This document shows, piece after piece, positions 24,923-33,243 of a stretch of DNA of 64,000 bases. The position numbers and the translations under genes were made by a program. How positions within the stretch are numbered: position 1 is the stretch's first letter; every line of letters starts with the position of its first letter. The notes beneath the pieces were generated by a model. That model was not told where the DNA came from and did no database searches. It saw nothing but the letters and a program-made list of their open reading frames with translations. Location: contig CAWDUX010000003.1 of the NCBI GenBank assembly GCA_963805605.1, positions 186,001 through 250,000 of the forward strand. The letters are read 5' to 3'. The stretch comes from Actinocatenispora sp963805605 (GTDB taxonomy: Bacteria > Actinomycetota > Actinomycetes > Mycobacteriales > Micromonosporaceae).

Positions 24923-25474
24923 TCAGTTGGCCGGGGGTGTGAACGGCAGACCACGACCGAGTACCGCGAACGGTCGGTCGTCGCCGGGGAAGCGGAAGTG
25001 TCGCAGCACGTCCTCGAATCCGCTGCGCCGGTACAGCCGCCATGCCCGGGACTCCTCCACCGGCGCCTCCGGCGTGGACAGCAGCACAGTAGCCTCGGTC
25101 GCGCCGTCGAGTAGGGCATCCAACTGCGCGCGGCCCAGCCCACGTCCCTGTGCCTCGGGGCGCACATGCAGTTCGACCAGTTCGAAGCAGTCCGGCAGCC
25201 AGTGCCGGGCCTGGCGGGTGGACAGCCCACCCCGTACCTGCTCATGCCACCACTGCCCGGCCGTGGACCGGTAGCCGTAGGCGAAGCCGAGCAGGCGGTC
25301 GTCGTTGGCCAGTGTGGCGACCGCCCGGAACCCGTGGTAGTGGGTGTGCGCCGCGACGAATCCACGTCGGGCCGCGACCAGATCGCCGGGGTAGTCCATC
25401 GCCTCCGCGTACACCGCGAGCACGTCGTCGATGCGGGTCAGTAGATCTTCCGGCGCCCAGTGCACGAGTGTCAT
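24923..25474 (-). CDS. GNAT family N-acetyltransferase
   Basis: A 183-residue acetyl-CoA-dependent acetyltransferase. Motif B strand and acetyl-CoA loop: FELVELHVRPEAQGRGLGRAQLDALL (Q/RxxGxG/A as QGRGLG), followed by RAWRLYRRSGFEDVLRHFRFPGDDR. The N-terminal region (VYAEAMDYPGDLVAARRGF) probably forms the substrate site. Acceptor unknown. It is a single gene, 124 nt from a GntR regulator transcribed in the same direction. Confidence 0.88.
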   Translation of the reverse strand: MTLVHWAPEDLLTRIDDVLAVYAEAMDYPGDLVAARRGFVAAHTHYHGFRAVATLANDDRLLGFAYGYRSTAGQWWHEQVRGGLSTRQARHWLPDCFELVELHVRPEAQGRGLGRAQLDALLDGATEATVLLSTPEAPVEESRAWRLYRRSGFEDVLRHFRFPGDDRPFAVLGRGLPFTPPAN

Positions 25475-25598
25475 GTGGCGGCGGTCCTTCCGATGGCGCG
25501 ACGGGTCGAGACGACGGTACGCGAACCGGTCGATCCGTCGCGCTGGTTGGGGCGGCGCGGCGTACGCCGGTCGTTGTGTGCCGTACGGCCGGGCGAAG

Positions 25599-25985
25599 TC
25601 ACCTGGTCCGGGCGCTCACCTCGAGTTCGATGAGACCCAGCGCGGCGCGTACGTAACCCAGGGCCTGGTCGGTGGACAGCCCCAGCCGCCGCGTCTCGCC
25701 GACGTAATGGTCGGCGAGTTCCCGGGCACGCTGGGCAGTGTGGTCCGCGCCGGCGGAGATGAACGTGCCGGCCCGGCCACGGGTCTCCAGCAGGCCCGAG
25801 GATTCCAGTTCCCGGTACGCCCGGGCGACGGTGTTGGCCGCCAGGTGCAGCTGTCCGGCCAGCTCCCGGACGGTGGGTAGGCGGGTGCCGGCGGGTAGTT
25901 CACCGCTGGCCGCGAGCTGGGCCAGTTGGCGGCGTAGCTGCTCATAGGGGGGTACGGATGAATCGGACTCCACAGTCAGCCGCAT
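25599..25985 (-). CDS. GntR-family regulator, YtrA type
   Basis: A 128-residue regulator with an N-terminal winged helix (PYEQLRRQLAQLAASGELPAGTRLPTVRELAGQLHLAANTVARAYRELESSGLLETRGRAGTFI, about 12-78) and a short helical dimerisation tail of about 45 residues, the size of YtrA-subfamily members. These usually repress ABC-transporter operons, but no transporter is adjacent, so its target is unclear. AGGAG precedes ATG 25985. Confidence 0.9.
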   Translation of the reverse strand: MRLTVESDSSVPPYEQLRRQLAQLAASGELPAGTRLPTVRELAGQLHLAANTVARAYRELESSGLLETRGRAGTFISAGADHTAQRARELADHYVGETRRLGLSTDQALGYVRAALGLIELEVSARTR

Positions 25986-26322
25986 CGTGTCTCCTGACTC
26001 GTCGACCTGGCGTGGGGCGTGCCGTCATTCTGGCAGCAACCGGCACGCACGGCGATCCACTGAACTAAACGGGTGGCCGGCCCCATCGACTCGTCGCTGG
26101 GCGCCAAGAGCAACATCCGGTACGCGCGGCCCCGAGAAAGTCTGCGACGGCCCGTGGTCGTGTCATGGCTCACCTCACTTCCGGCCCGGCCAGCCTACGG
26201 TGACCCGATCGCGACGGAAAGTACCGATCTTAGGCAACGGCGGAACCGTTCAGGCGGCCTGGTCGCGGGCTCGCTGCCGGTAGCGGCTCCCGATGGTCGT
26301 CGGCCGGGCCGGGAGTCTGCTG

Positions 26323-26351
26323 TTGCGTTCGGCCGGAAAACGCGCTTTACT
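26323..26351 (+). promoter_or_regulatory. Candidate promoter of the HEPN-imuA'-imuB-dnaE2 operon
   Basis: -35 TTGCGT (26323-26328), 17 bp, -10 TTTACT (26346-26351). The first LexA half-site begins at the last base of the -10, so LexA would block initiation directly. Confidence 0.45.
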
Positions 26352-26377
26352 GAACAGGCGTTCGAACGTATGTTCGA
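26351..26377 (+). promoter_or_regulatory. Two overlapping LexA boxes of the mutasome operon
   Basis: Box 1 TGAAC-AGGC-GTTCG (26351-26364) and box 2 TCGAAC-GTAT-GTTCGA (26362-26377, perfect palindromic arms) overlap by three bases. Both match the CGAAC-N4-GTTCG consensus, box 1 with one mismatch. Confidence 0.88.
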
Positions 26378-26639
26378 ATCGCTCTTGGGGAAGCGAATCG
26401 CGGCGCTGACCCGAGGAGCCGCGGCCTCCGCCCATCTGCCGGTTGACCCCCGGGCAGGTGGGCGGAGGTCCGGCCGGCCAGTCGGCCGGACGAGGCGAGG
26501 GGAAGCGCCCTCGTTCGGCCGGCTGGCGCCCGTCGCTGTTCTTCCCCCACAGCGCGGCCGGTGGTCCGACGCCACCGTGGCCATCCAGGTGTGAGGCGAC
26601 CGCGTGTCGCTGACCGTCGCAGTAGAGGGGATGACCGAA

Positions 26640-27197
26640 ATGGCGAGCGTACTGACGCCCGGGCCGGCGCGGCCGACCGGCAGCGCGCAGGTGTCGGGGC
26701 CGGCGCAGGTGTCCGGCCGGGTCCCGTTGCCGGGGCCGACAAAGATCGGCCGGGCCGACCGTGACGAACTGCCCACCGTACCGGCACATGCTCTCCCACA
26801 CCGGTCGCCCCGTGAACTGCTCGCGATGGCCCGGCACGGCTTGGCCGAGGCCGCCGAGACCCGGCCAGATGGCCAGCGCTACGCCACTGCCCATCTGGCG
26901 GCGTTGCGGGCTGCCGCTGCCGTACTGGTAGCGAGGTCCCGTCCGACCGCGGCCCGGCGCGGCCGACCGACCAGCGTATGGGCGCTGTTGGCCATGGTGG
27001 CGCCGGAAATGGCCGAATGGGCTGCCCGGTTCGCTGCAGGCGCGTCGAAGCGGTCCGCGGCCGAGGCGGGCATCCTGCGGGTGGTGACCACGGGCCAGGC
27101 CGACGATCTGTGCCGGGACGCCGAACGGTTCGTCGCTGTGGTGGAGCTCTCGCTCGGTCTTCCGCACCAGCCGCTGCTCACCACCAGAGCCAGCTGA
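26640..27197 (+). CDS. SAV_6107-type HEPN domain protein
   Basis: A 185-residue, Ala/Arg-rich all-helical protein resembling the SAV_6107 HEPN family. The HEPN-style R-x4-H is visible as R80-YATA-H85 at the start of the first long helix (RYATAHLAALRAAAAVLVA), followed by VWALLAMVAPEMAEWAARFAAGASKRSAAEAG and a C-terminal helix. Some HEPN proteins are ribonucleases; activity here is unproven. The first about 50 residues are disordered Pro/Gly. GAGGGG lies 9 nt before ATG 26640; GTG 26604 is an alternative. It is the first gene after the LexA boxes, in line with imuA', imuB and dnaE2, so it is predicted to be induced by DNA damage. Confidence 0.8.
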   Translation: MASVLTPGPARPTGSAQVSGPAQVSGRVPLPGPTKIGRADRDELPTVPAHALPHRSPRELLAMARHGLAEAAETRPDGQRYATAHLAALRAAAAVLVARSRPTAARRGRPTSVWALLAMVAPEMAEWAARFAAGASKRSAAEAGILRVVTTGQADDLCRDAERFVAVVELSLGLPHQPLLTTRAS

Positions 27198-27314
27198 TCC
27201 TTCAGTAGCACCGCTGTCCGATGGCAGTGCTGCTCAGCGGCTCTGGCGCTGCTGTTCAGGAGCGCGGCGCTGCCGACCAGCGGGAGAGGGGTCCAGGCAC
27301 AGCGGGGGGAACAG

Positions 27315-28217
27315 GTGGACATCGGGGGAACAGCCGTGCGGTTGTCCCGGTCGGATCGACCGGGGACACCGGACGGCGGCAGCAGACTGGCCGCGGCCGA
27401 CGATCTGGGTGCCCCGGCAGGGGCGGTGGCCGGGGCACAGTTCTCGGCATCTGGTACGCCACCAGACGCCGGGACGGTACCGGCCGCGCTGGTCCGGGCC
27501 CATGGCATCCGGTCCGCGTCGACGTTGCGTGGCGGTGCCGAGCACCTGCTGCCGGTACATTCCGCGCTGCGGGAGCTGCTGCCCGATGGCGGTCTGCGCC
27601 GGGGCAGCACGCTGGCCGTCGCCGCGGCGACCGGCGGCACCTCGTTGCTGTTCGCGCTACTGGCCACCGCGTCCCGGGCCGGTGCGTGGTGCGCGATGGT
27701 GGGGGTCCCCGAGGCGGGCGCGGTGTCGGCCACTGAGTTCGGGATGGTCTGCGAACGGCTGGCGCTGGTCCCCGACCCTGGTCCGGACTGGTTGACCGTC
27801 ACCGCGGCATTGCTCGATGGATTCGATCTGGTGGTGGTCCGGCCGGCCGGACCGATCCCGGTCAGCCATGCGCGTCGGCTGGCCGGCCGGGTCCGGCACC
27901 GCCGCGCTGTCCTGCTGGCGCATGGTGACTGGCCGGGTGCGGAGGTACTGCTACGGCCCGAGGACCCGGTGTGGCAGGGATTGGGCGATGGCCGTGGTCG
28001 GCTACGTCAGCGCAGCATGACCGTCGCGGTGGCCGGACGGGGTGTGGCGGCCCGGCCCCGTACGGCGCAGCTGCTGCTGCCCACCGGGGCGATCGGGACG
28101 GCCGCGATCGCCCCGGCACCGTCCACCGGTGCGGCGGCAGCGCCGTCGGTACCGACATCGCGCCCTGCCGTGGTGACCGGTCGGCCCGACGACGCGGTCG
28201 TGGTGGCGGTGAGCTGA
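27315..28217 (+). CDS. imuA': ImuA'-like mutasome accessory protein
   Basis: A 300-residue RecA-fold-like protein in the position of actinobacterial ImuA', directly ahead of imuB. The region LLPDGGLRRGSTLAVAAATGGTSLLFALLATAS (about 88-120) aligns with a RecA-type Walker A, but the lysine is absent (ATGGTS), so ATP hydrolysis is unlikely. A Walker B-like strand FDLVVVRPAG follows. The C-terminal about 50 residues are low-complexity Ala/Pro/Thr. In mycobacteria ImuA' acts with ImuB and DnaE2 in damage-induced mutagenesis, interacting with ImuB. GTG 27315 has a GGGGGGAA site. The gap to the HEPN gene is 117 nt; imuB begins on the next base after the stop. Confidence 0.8.
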   Translation: MDIGGTAVRLSRSDRPGTPDGGSRLAAADDLGAPAGAVAGAQFSASGTPPDAGTVPAALVRAHGIRSASTLRGGAEHLLPVHSALRELLPDGGLRRGSTLAVAAATGGTSLLFALLATASRAGAWCAMVGVPEAGAVSATEFGMVCERLALVPDPGPDWLTVTAALLDGFDLVVVRPAGPIPVSHARRLAGRVRHRRAVLLAHGDWPGAEVLLRPEDPVWQGLGDGRGRLRQRSMTVAVAGRGVAARPRTAQLLLPTGAIGTAAIAPAPSTGAAAAPSVPTSRPAVVTGRPDDAVVVAVS

Positions 28218-29783
28218 ATGGACCCGGTACGCACTCTGGTGGTGTGGTGCCCGGACTGGTCGGTCACCGCGGCGCTGCGGGACGATGCTCACCTACCCGA
28301 CGGCACCGACGAGGATGCCGGGCAGGTCGAACACCGGCCGGTCGCGGTACTCGCCGCCGGGCAGGTGTACGCCTGCTCACCGCGGGCCCGGGCCGACGGG
28401 GTCCGGCGCGGGCAGCGCCAACGAGACGCCCAGGCACACTGCCCGGACCTGGTGGTCGTGGCGCACGACCCGGTCCGTGACGTGCGCATGTTCGAACCGG
28501 TGGTGGCCACGGTCGATGATCTGGCACCCGGGGTCGAGGTGCTGCAGGCCGGGACCTGCGCTCTCGCCGCTCGCGGGCCGGTCGGCTACTTCGGCGGCGA
28601 GGAGGCCGCCGCCGAACTGCTCGTGGACCGCATCGCGGAAACCTGCGATGCCGAGGCACAGGTCGGTATCGCGGACGGGATCTTCACCGCGGTTCTGGCC
28701 GCCCGGGCCGGGGTACTCGTCGCCCCAGGGCACTCCGCGGAGTTCCTCGCCGAGGTGGACGTACGGGTCCTGGGCCGACCGGAACTTGTCGGGTTGCTCC
28801 GCCGTCTCGGTATCCGTACCCTCGGCGCGTTCGCCGCGCTGCCGGCCGGTGACGTACTGGCCCGGTTCGGCTTCGACGCGGCGTTGGCTCACCGCCTGGC
28901 CGGCGGTGGGGAACAGCGGCTGCTGGCGCCCCGCGCGGCAGCACCTGACCTGGTGGTAACCGAGGAGTTCGAGCCGCCGGTGGAACGGGTGGATACCGCT
29001 GCGTTCACCGCCCGGGCACTGGCCGAACGACTGCACGAACGGCTTGCGGGGCAGGCGCTGGCCGCCACCCGGCTGAGCATCGAGGCCACCACCGGGAATG
29101 CCGAACAGCTGTCCCGAACCTGGCGGCACGACGGTGTCCTTGCCGCCAGCGACGTCGCCGACCGGGTGCGGTGGCAGTTGGAGGGCTGGCTGACCAGCAC
29201 CCTGCGCCCCACCGCCGGGATCGTCCGGCTCCGGCTGATCCCGGACGGACTGGTCGGGCACGCCGGTCTGCAACTCGGCCTGTGGGGTGAGATGGGCGCC
29301 GACCGGGACCGGGCGTACCGGTCGGTGACCCGGGTGCAGGGCCTGCTCGGCCCGCAGGCGGTGGTGACCGCGGTACTGGGCGGTGGCCGTTCGCCGGCCG
29401 ACCGGGTCCGGTTCGTGCCGTGGGGTGACGAACGGAGCCCGGCGCGGCCGCCCGACCCGCCGTGGCCGGGTCGACTCCCGGCGCCCGCACCGGCGGCGGT
29501 GCCCGACAAACCCACCCCGGTGGTGGTGCAGGCCGCGGATGGCACACCGGTAGGGGTGACCGGACGGCACGTCGTCACCGCAGCGCCGGCCACAGTGGTC
29601 GTCGGCGGGTCAGGGCCGGTCGAGGTACTGGGCTGGGCCGGGCCGTGGCCGGTCGAGGAACGCTGGTGGGTGCCCGGTCAGGCCCGAAGGTCGGCGCGGG
29701 TGCAGGTCCGGCTGGCCGACGGCCGGGCCCTGCTACTGGCCGTCGAGTCCGGCCGGTGGTGGCTTGAGGCCAGCTATGACTGA
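28218..29783 (+). CDS. imuB: ImuB, catalytically inactive Y-family polymerase of the mutasome
   Basis: A 521-residue Y-family polymerase homologue that serves as the clamp-binding hub for DnaE2. Where active polymerases have DxDxFF and SxDE, this protein has LVVWCPDWSV (7-16) and ARGPVGYFGG, so the metal-binding acids are lost, as in characterised ImuB. The helix-hairpin-helix region (LLRRLGIRTLGAFAALPAGDVLARFG) and little finger are retained. A beta-clamp motif QLGLWG is at 352-357, matching the position and form of the M. tuberculosis motif. The C-terminal about 120 residues hold a Pro/Ala linker and a conserved tail (EERWWVPGQARRSARVQVR...WWLEASYD). dnaE2 follows 15 nt later. Confidence 0.92.
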   Translation: MDPVRTLVVWCPDWSVTAALRDDAHLPDGTDEDAGQVEHRPVAVLAAGQVYACSPRARADGVRRGQRQRDAQAHCPDLVVVAHDPVRDVRMFEPVVATVDDLAPGVEVLQAGTCALAARGPVGYFGGEEAAAELLVDRIAETCDAEAQVGIADGIFTAVLAARAGVLVAPGHSAEFLAEVDVRVLGRPELVGLLRRLGIRTLGAFAALPAGDVLARFGFDAALAHRLAGGGEQRLLAPRAAAPDLVVTEEFEPPVERVDTAAFTARALAERLHERLAGQALAATRLSIEATTGNAEQLSRTWRHDGVLAASDVADRVRWQLEGWLTSTLRPTAGIVRLRLIPDGLVGHAGLQLGLWGEMGADRDRAYRSVTRVQGLLGPQAVVTAVLGGGRSPADRVRFVPWGDERSPARPPDPPWPGRLPAPAPAAVPDKPTPVVVQAADGTPVGVTGRHVVTAAPATVVVGGSGPVEVLGWAGPWPVEERWWVPGQARRSARVQVRLADGRALLLAVESGRWWLEASYD

Positions 29784-29798
29784 GCTGCGGGTGCCGTG

Positions 29799-32700
29799 AT
29801 GGGTTGGCACAATCCGCCGATCCCATGGTCGGAGTACCAACGCCGGCTGGCCGGCCCGGCCTCCGGTGCAGGTGGTGGCCGTCCGGTGACTGCCCCGGCG
29901 TCGATGTCGGCGGAGCCGCTGGCCGGATCCGGTAGCGCCCCGGTGCCCTACGCCGAACTGCACTGCCACAGCAACTTCAGTTTCCTGGATGGGGCCAGTG
30001 CACCGGAAGCCCTGGTGACCCGGGCCGTCCAGCTCGGCCTGACCGGGCTCGCGATCACCGACCACGACGGGTTCTACGGGGTGGTCAAGTTCGCCGAGAC
30101 GGCCCGTCAGGTCGGGCTGCCAACGGTGTTCGGCGCCGAGCTGAGTCTCGGGCTGCCTGGGCCGCAGACCGGTACGGCCGATCCCCTCGGGCAGCATCTG
30201 GTGGTCCTGGCCCGGGGTGCGGAAGGCTACCGCCGGCTGTCCGCGGCGATCAGCGAGGCGCAGCTCCGCGGCGGCCAGAAGGGGCGGCCGGTGTACGAGA
30301 TGGCCGAGTTGTCGCAGTGGGGGAGAGGGCATTGGTGGATACTCACCGGCTGTCGTAAGGGCACGGTGCCGGCGGCGTTGGCCGAGGGCGGGCCGGAGGC
30401 GGCGGCCGGTGTCCTGGCGCAGCTGGTCTCCCTGTTCGGTGCGGACCGGGTGGCGGTGGAGCTGACCGACCACGGCCAGCCGGACGACGAGGAACGCAAC
30501 GACGCCCTCGCCGAACTGGCCGGGCAGTTCGGGCTGCCGGTGGTGGCCACCAACAATGTGCACTACGACGGGCCCGGCCGACGACGGCTGGCCACCGCGT
30601 TGGCCGCGGTCCGGTCCCGGTGCCCGCTCGACGAACTCGACGGCTGGTTGCCGGCCGCGGGCACCGCGTACCTGCGTACCGGTGCGGAGATGGCGGCCCG
30701 GTTCGCCGCCTATCCGGGCGCGGTGGCCCGGTCGGTCGAGATCGCCGCGGACTGCGCGTTCGACCTGCGGCTGGTGGCACCGACACTGCCGGACTTCCCG
30801 CTGCCCGCGCCGTACCGGACCGAGATGCAGTATCTGCGGGCGCTCACCGAGCAGGGTGCTCGTCGCCGCTACGGGCCGCCGGAGCAGGCGCCGGAGGCGT
30901 ACCGGCAGATCGAACACGAACTGGCCATCGTCGACCAGCTCGGCTTCCCCGGGTACTTCCTGGTGGTGTGGGACATCGTCCGGTTCTGCGTGGAGCGTGG
31001 CATCCTGTGCCAGGGCCGGGGTTCGGCGGCCAACTCGGCGGTCTGCTACTCCCTGGGCATCACCAACGCAGACCCGGTGTTCCATCGGCTGCTGTTCGAA
31101 CGGTTCCTCGCACCGGAGCGGGACGGGCCACCCGACATCGACGTGGACATCCAGTCCGACCGGCGTGAGGAGGTCATCCAGTACGTCTACGAACGGCACG
31201 GTCGCCGGCACGCCGCGCAGGTGGCCAACGTCATCTCCTACCGGCCCCGCTCCGCGGTCCGTGACATGGCCCGCGCACTCGGCCATTCGCCGGGGCAGCA
31301 GGATGCCTGGAGCAGGCAACTGGACCGGTGGGGCGATGTCACGGCGGCCGAGGGTGTCCCCGAGCTGGTGGTCGAGCTGGCAGCTCAGGTCATGGAGTTC
31401 CCCCGGCATCTGGGCGTGCACTCCGGTGGCATGGTGATCTGCGACCGGCCGGTGAGCGAGGTCTGCCCGGTCGAGTATGCCCGGATGCCCGGCCGCACCG
31501 TACTGCAGTGGGACAAGGACGACTGTGCGGCCGTCAACCTGGTCAAGTTCGATCTGCTCGGGCTGGGCATGCTCACCGCGCTGCGCAACGCCCTGACCCT
31601 GCTGGCCGACCATCACGGCAGGCAGTACACATTGGACACTCTGCCGAAGGAGGATCCGGGGGTGTACGAGATGCTGTGCGCCGCAGACTCGGTCGGTGTG
31701 TTCCAGGTGGAGAGCCGGGCCCAGATGGCCACCCTGCCCAGGCTGCGGCCGAGGCGGTTCTACGACCTGGTGGTCGAGGTGGCGCTGATCCGACCCGGCC
31801 CGATCCAGGGCGGCTCGGTGCACCCGTACATCCAACGGGCCAACGGCCGCCAGCCGGCCACCGTCGCGCATCCGCTGATGCGCCGGGCGCTGGACAAGAC
31901 GCTGGGCATCCCGCTGTTCCAGGAGCAGCTCATGCAGCTGGCCATCGACGTGGCCGGCTTCGACGCCAGCGAGGCCGACCAGTTGCGCCGGGCCATGGGC
32001 GCCAAACGCTCCACCCGGCGGATGGCCGAGCTACGGGACCGGATGTACGCCGGGATGGCCGGTAACGGCATCACCGGCGACCTGGCCGACGAGGTGTACG
32101 ACAAGCTGGCCGCGTTCGCCAATTTCGGGTTCCCGGAGAGCCATGCGATCAGCTTCGCCTACCTCGTGTACGCCAGCTCGTACCTGAAGCGCTACTACCC
32201 GGCGGCGTTCTGCGCGGCGCTGTTGGCCGCCCAGCCGATGGGGTTCTACTCACCGCACTCGCTGGTCGCCGATGCCCGCCGGCACGGCGTACGGGTGCTG
32301 CGGCCCGACATCGACCGCAGCGACACCCAGGCGGTCCTGGAGGGCTACCCCGGCGCCGGGCCGGCGCCCGCCGACGCCCTACCGCGGGACTGGGGTACAC
32401 ACGGGCCTGCCGTACGGCTGGGGCTGTCGGGTATCCGGCAGGTCTCCGCCCCGCTGGCCGACCGGATCGTGGCCGAGCGCCGGGCTCACGGCCAGTACCG
32501 TGACCTGGTCGATCTGGCCAGGCGTACGCAACTGCCCGCCGCCTCGCTGGAGGCGCTGGCCACCGCCGGGACCTTCGACACGTGGGGGATGACCCGCCGG
32601 CAGGCGCTGTGGGCCGCGGGGGCCGCCGCCACCGAGCGCGCCGACCGGCTACCCGGTACGGGTAGCGGTGCGCACACCCCCACCCTGCCCGGGATGGATG

Positions 32701-33107
32701 CGCTGGAACGGATCGCCGCCGATGTGTGGGCCACCGGGCTGTCCACCGACAGCCACCCGACCGAGTTCGCCCGGGACCGGCTGGACGGTCTCGGCGCGGT
32801 CCGGATCGCCGAGCTGCCGCAGCTGGCCGACGGCACCCGGGTGCTGGTCGGCGGTGTGGTCACCCATCGGCAACGGCCGGGGACCGCTGGTGGCGTCACC
32901 TTCGTCAACCTGGAGGACGAGACCGGCATGCTCAACGTGATCTGCTCGGTGGGGGTGTGGCAGCGTTACCGCCGGGCGGCCCGCAGCGCGCCGGCCCTCC
33001 TGGTACGCGGGCGGCTGGAACGCGCCGACGGGGTCACCAATCTGGTCGCCGACCGGCTCGGGTGGCTGGACCTGGCCGTCCGCACGACGTCGCGTGACTT
33101 CCACTGA
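29799..33107 (+). CDS. dnaE2: Error-prone DNA polymerase DnaE2
   Basis: C-family alpha subunit that carries out translesion synthesis with ImuA'/ImuB after DNA damage. About 1102 residues: N-terminal PHP domain (YAELHCHSNFSFLDGASAPEAL; LAITDHDGFYGVVKFAE), polymerase core with catalytic PDID at about 445-448 (GPPDIDVDIQSDRREEVI) preceded by GRGSAANSAVCYSLGI, thumb/fingers (LGVHSGGMVICDRPV; VALIRPGPIQGGSVHPYI), tandem HhH and a C-terminal OB fold (VLVGGVVTHRQRPGTAGGVTFVNLEDETG). The lack of a long tau-binding tail fits DnaE2 rather than replicative DnaE1. ATG 29799 gives the family start MGWHNPP; GTG 29796 is immediately upstream. Last gene of the SOS operon. Confidence 0.95.
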   Translation: MGWHNPPIPWSEYQRRLAGPASGAGGGRPVTAPASMSAEPLAGSGSAPVPYAELHCHSNFSFLDGASAPEALVTRAVQLGLTGLAITDHDGFYGVVKFAETARQVGLPTVFGAELSLGLPGPQTGTADPLGQHLVVLARGAEGYRRLSAAISEAQLRGGQKGRPVYEMAELSQWGRGHWWILTGCRKGTVPAALAEGGPEAAAGVLAQLVSLFGADRVAVELTDHGQPDDEERNDALAELAGQFGLPVVATNNVHYDGPGRRRLATALAAVRSRCPLDELDGWLPAAGTAYLRTGAEMAARFAAYPGAVARSVEIAADCAFDLRLVAPTLPDFPLPAPYRTEMQYLRALTEQGARRRYGPPEQAPEAYRQIEHELAIVDQLGFPGYFLVVWDIVRFCVERGILCQGRGSAANSAVCYSLGITNADPVFHRLLFERFLAPERDGPPDIDVDIQSDRREEVIQYVYERHGRRHAAQVANVISYRPRSAVRDMARALGHSPGQQDAWSRQLDRWGDVTAAEGVPELVVELAAQVMEFPRHLGVHSGGMVICDRPVSEVCPVEYARMPGRTVLQWDKDDCAAVNLVKFDLLGLGMLTALRNALTLLADHHGRQYTLDTLPKEDPGVYEMLCAADSVGVFQVESRAQMATLPRLRPRRFYDLVVEVALIRPGPIQGGSVHPYIQRANGRQPATVAHPLMRRALDKTLGIPLFQEQLMQLAIDVAGFDASEADQLRRAMGAKRSTRRMAELRDRMYAGMAGNGITGDLADEVYDKLAAFANFGFPESHAISFAYLVYASSYLKRYYPAAFCAALLAAQPMGFYSPHSLVADARRHGVRVLRPDIDRSDTQAVLEGYPGAGPAPADALPRDWGTHGPAVRLGLSGIRQVSAPLADRIVAERRAHGQYRDLVDLARRTQLPAASLEALATAGTFDTWGMTRRQALWAAGAAATERADRLPGTGSGAHTPTLPGMDALERIAADVWATGLSTDSHPTEFARDRLDGLGAVRIAELPQLADGTRVLVGGVVTHRQRPGTAGGVTFVNLEDETGMLNVICSVGVWQRYRRAARSAPALLVRGRLERADGVTNLVADRLGWLDLAVRTTSRDFH

Positions 33108-33209
33108 GCCGTAGTTCCGATGTGCGCCGCGTACGCCGGGCGCGCCGGGCGCGAGGGGCAGTGCGGTGGCCGACATCGGCGCAACGCCGGCCGGCAATGA
33201 TGCGTTGGC

Positions 33210-33239
33210 TAGGCTCGTCACCAGTCGAACCCTAAGGAG
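33210..33239 (+). promoter_or_regulatory. -10 and ribosome-binding site of the methyltransferase gene
   Basis: TAGGCT (33210-33215) and AAGGAG (33234-33239) are correctly placed for initiation at GTG 33244 or 33250. They argue against the longer frame starting at 33166. Confidence 0.5.
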
Positions 33240-33243
33240 ACCG

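Larger units (their letters stand above)
25986..26639 (+). other. gntR-HEPN intergenic region: long SOS leader
   Basis: About 650 bp. The first 340 bp hold nothing I can name. Then come a candidate promoter and overlapping LexA boxes (26323-26377), followed by a leader of about 280 nt with a 9-bp hairpin at 26468-26491 (GTCCGGCCG / CGGCCGGAC). An open frame starting in the LexA box at ATG 26370 and ending at 26594 has no ribosome-binding site and is left unannotated. Confidence 0.6.

Noticed and set aside
26370..26594. 74-codon frame beginning inside the second LexA box, ahead of the HEPN gene.
   Set aside because: No ribosome-binding site, Arg/Gly-biased content and no recognisable motif; most likely leader sequence.
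29733..31871. 712-codon minus-strand open frame opposite dnaE2 (others: 43477-45483 opposite leuS, 14420-16288 opposite the glu operon).
   Set aside because: Long antisense frames are expected in GC-rich coding DNA; translations are Arg/Gly/His-rich low-complexity with no domain, while the opposite strand encodes clear proteins.
33166..33243. Upstream in-frame start of the methyltransferase (GTG 33166).
   Set aside because: A -10 and an AAGGAG lie between it and GTG 33244, and the added residues carry no family similarity.
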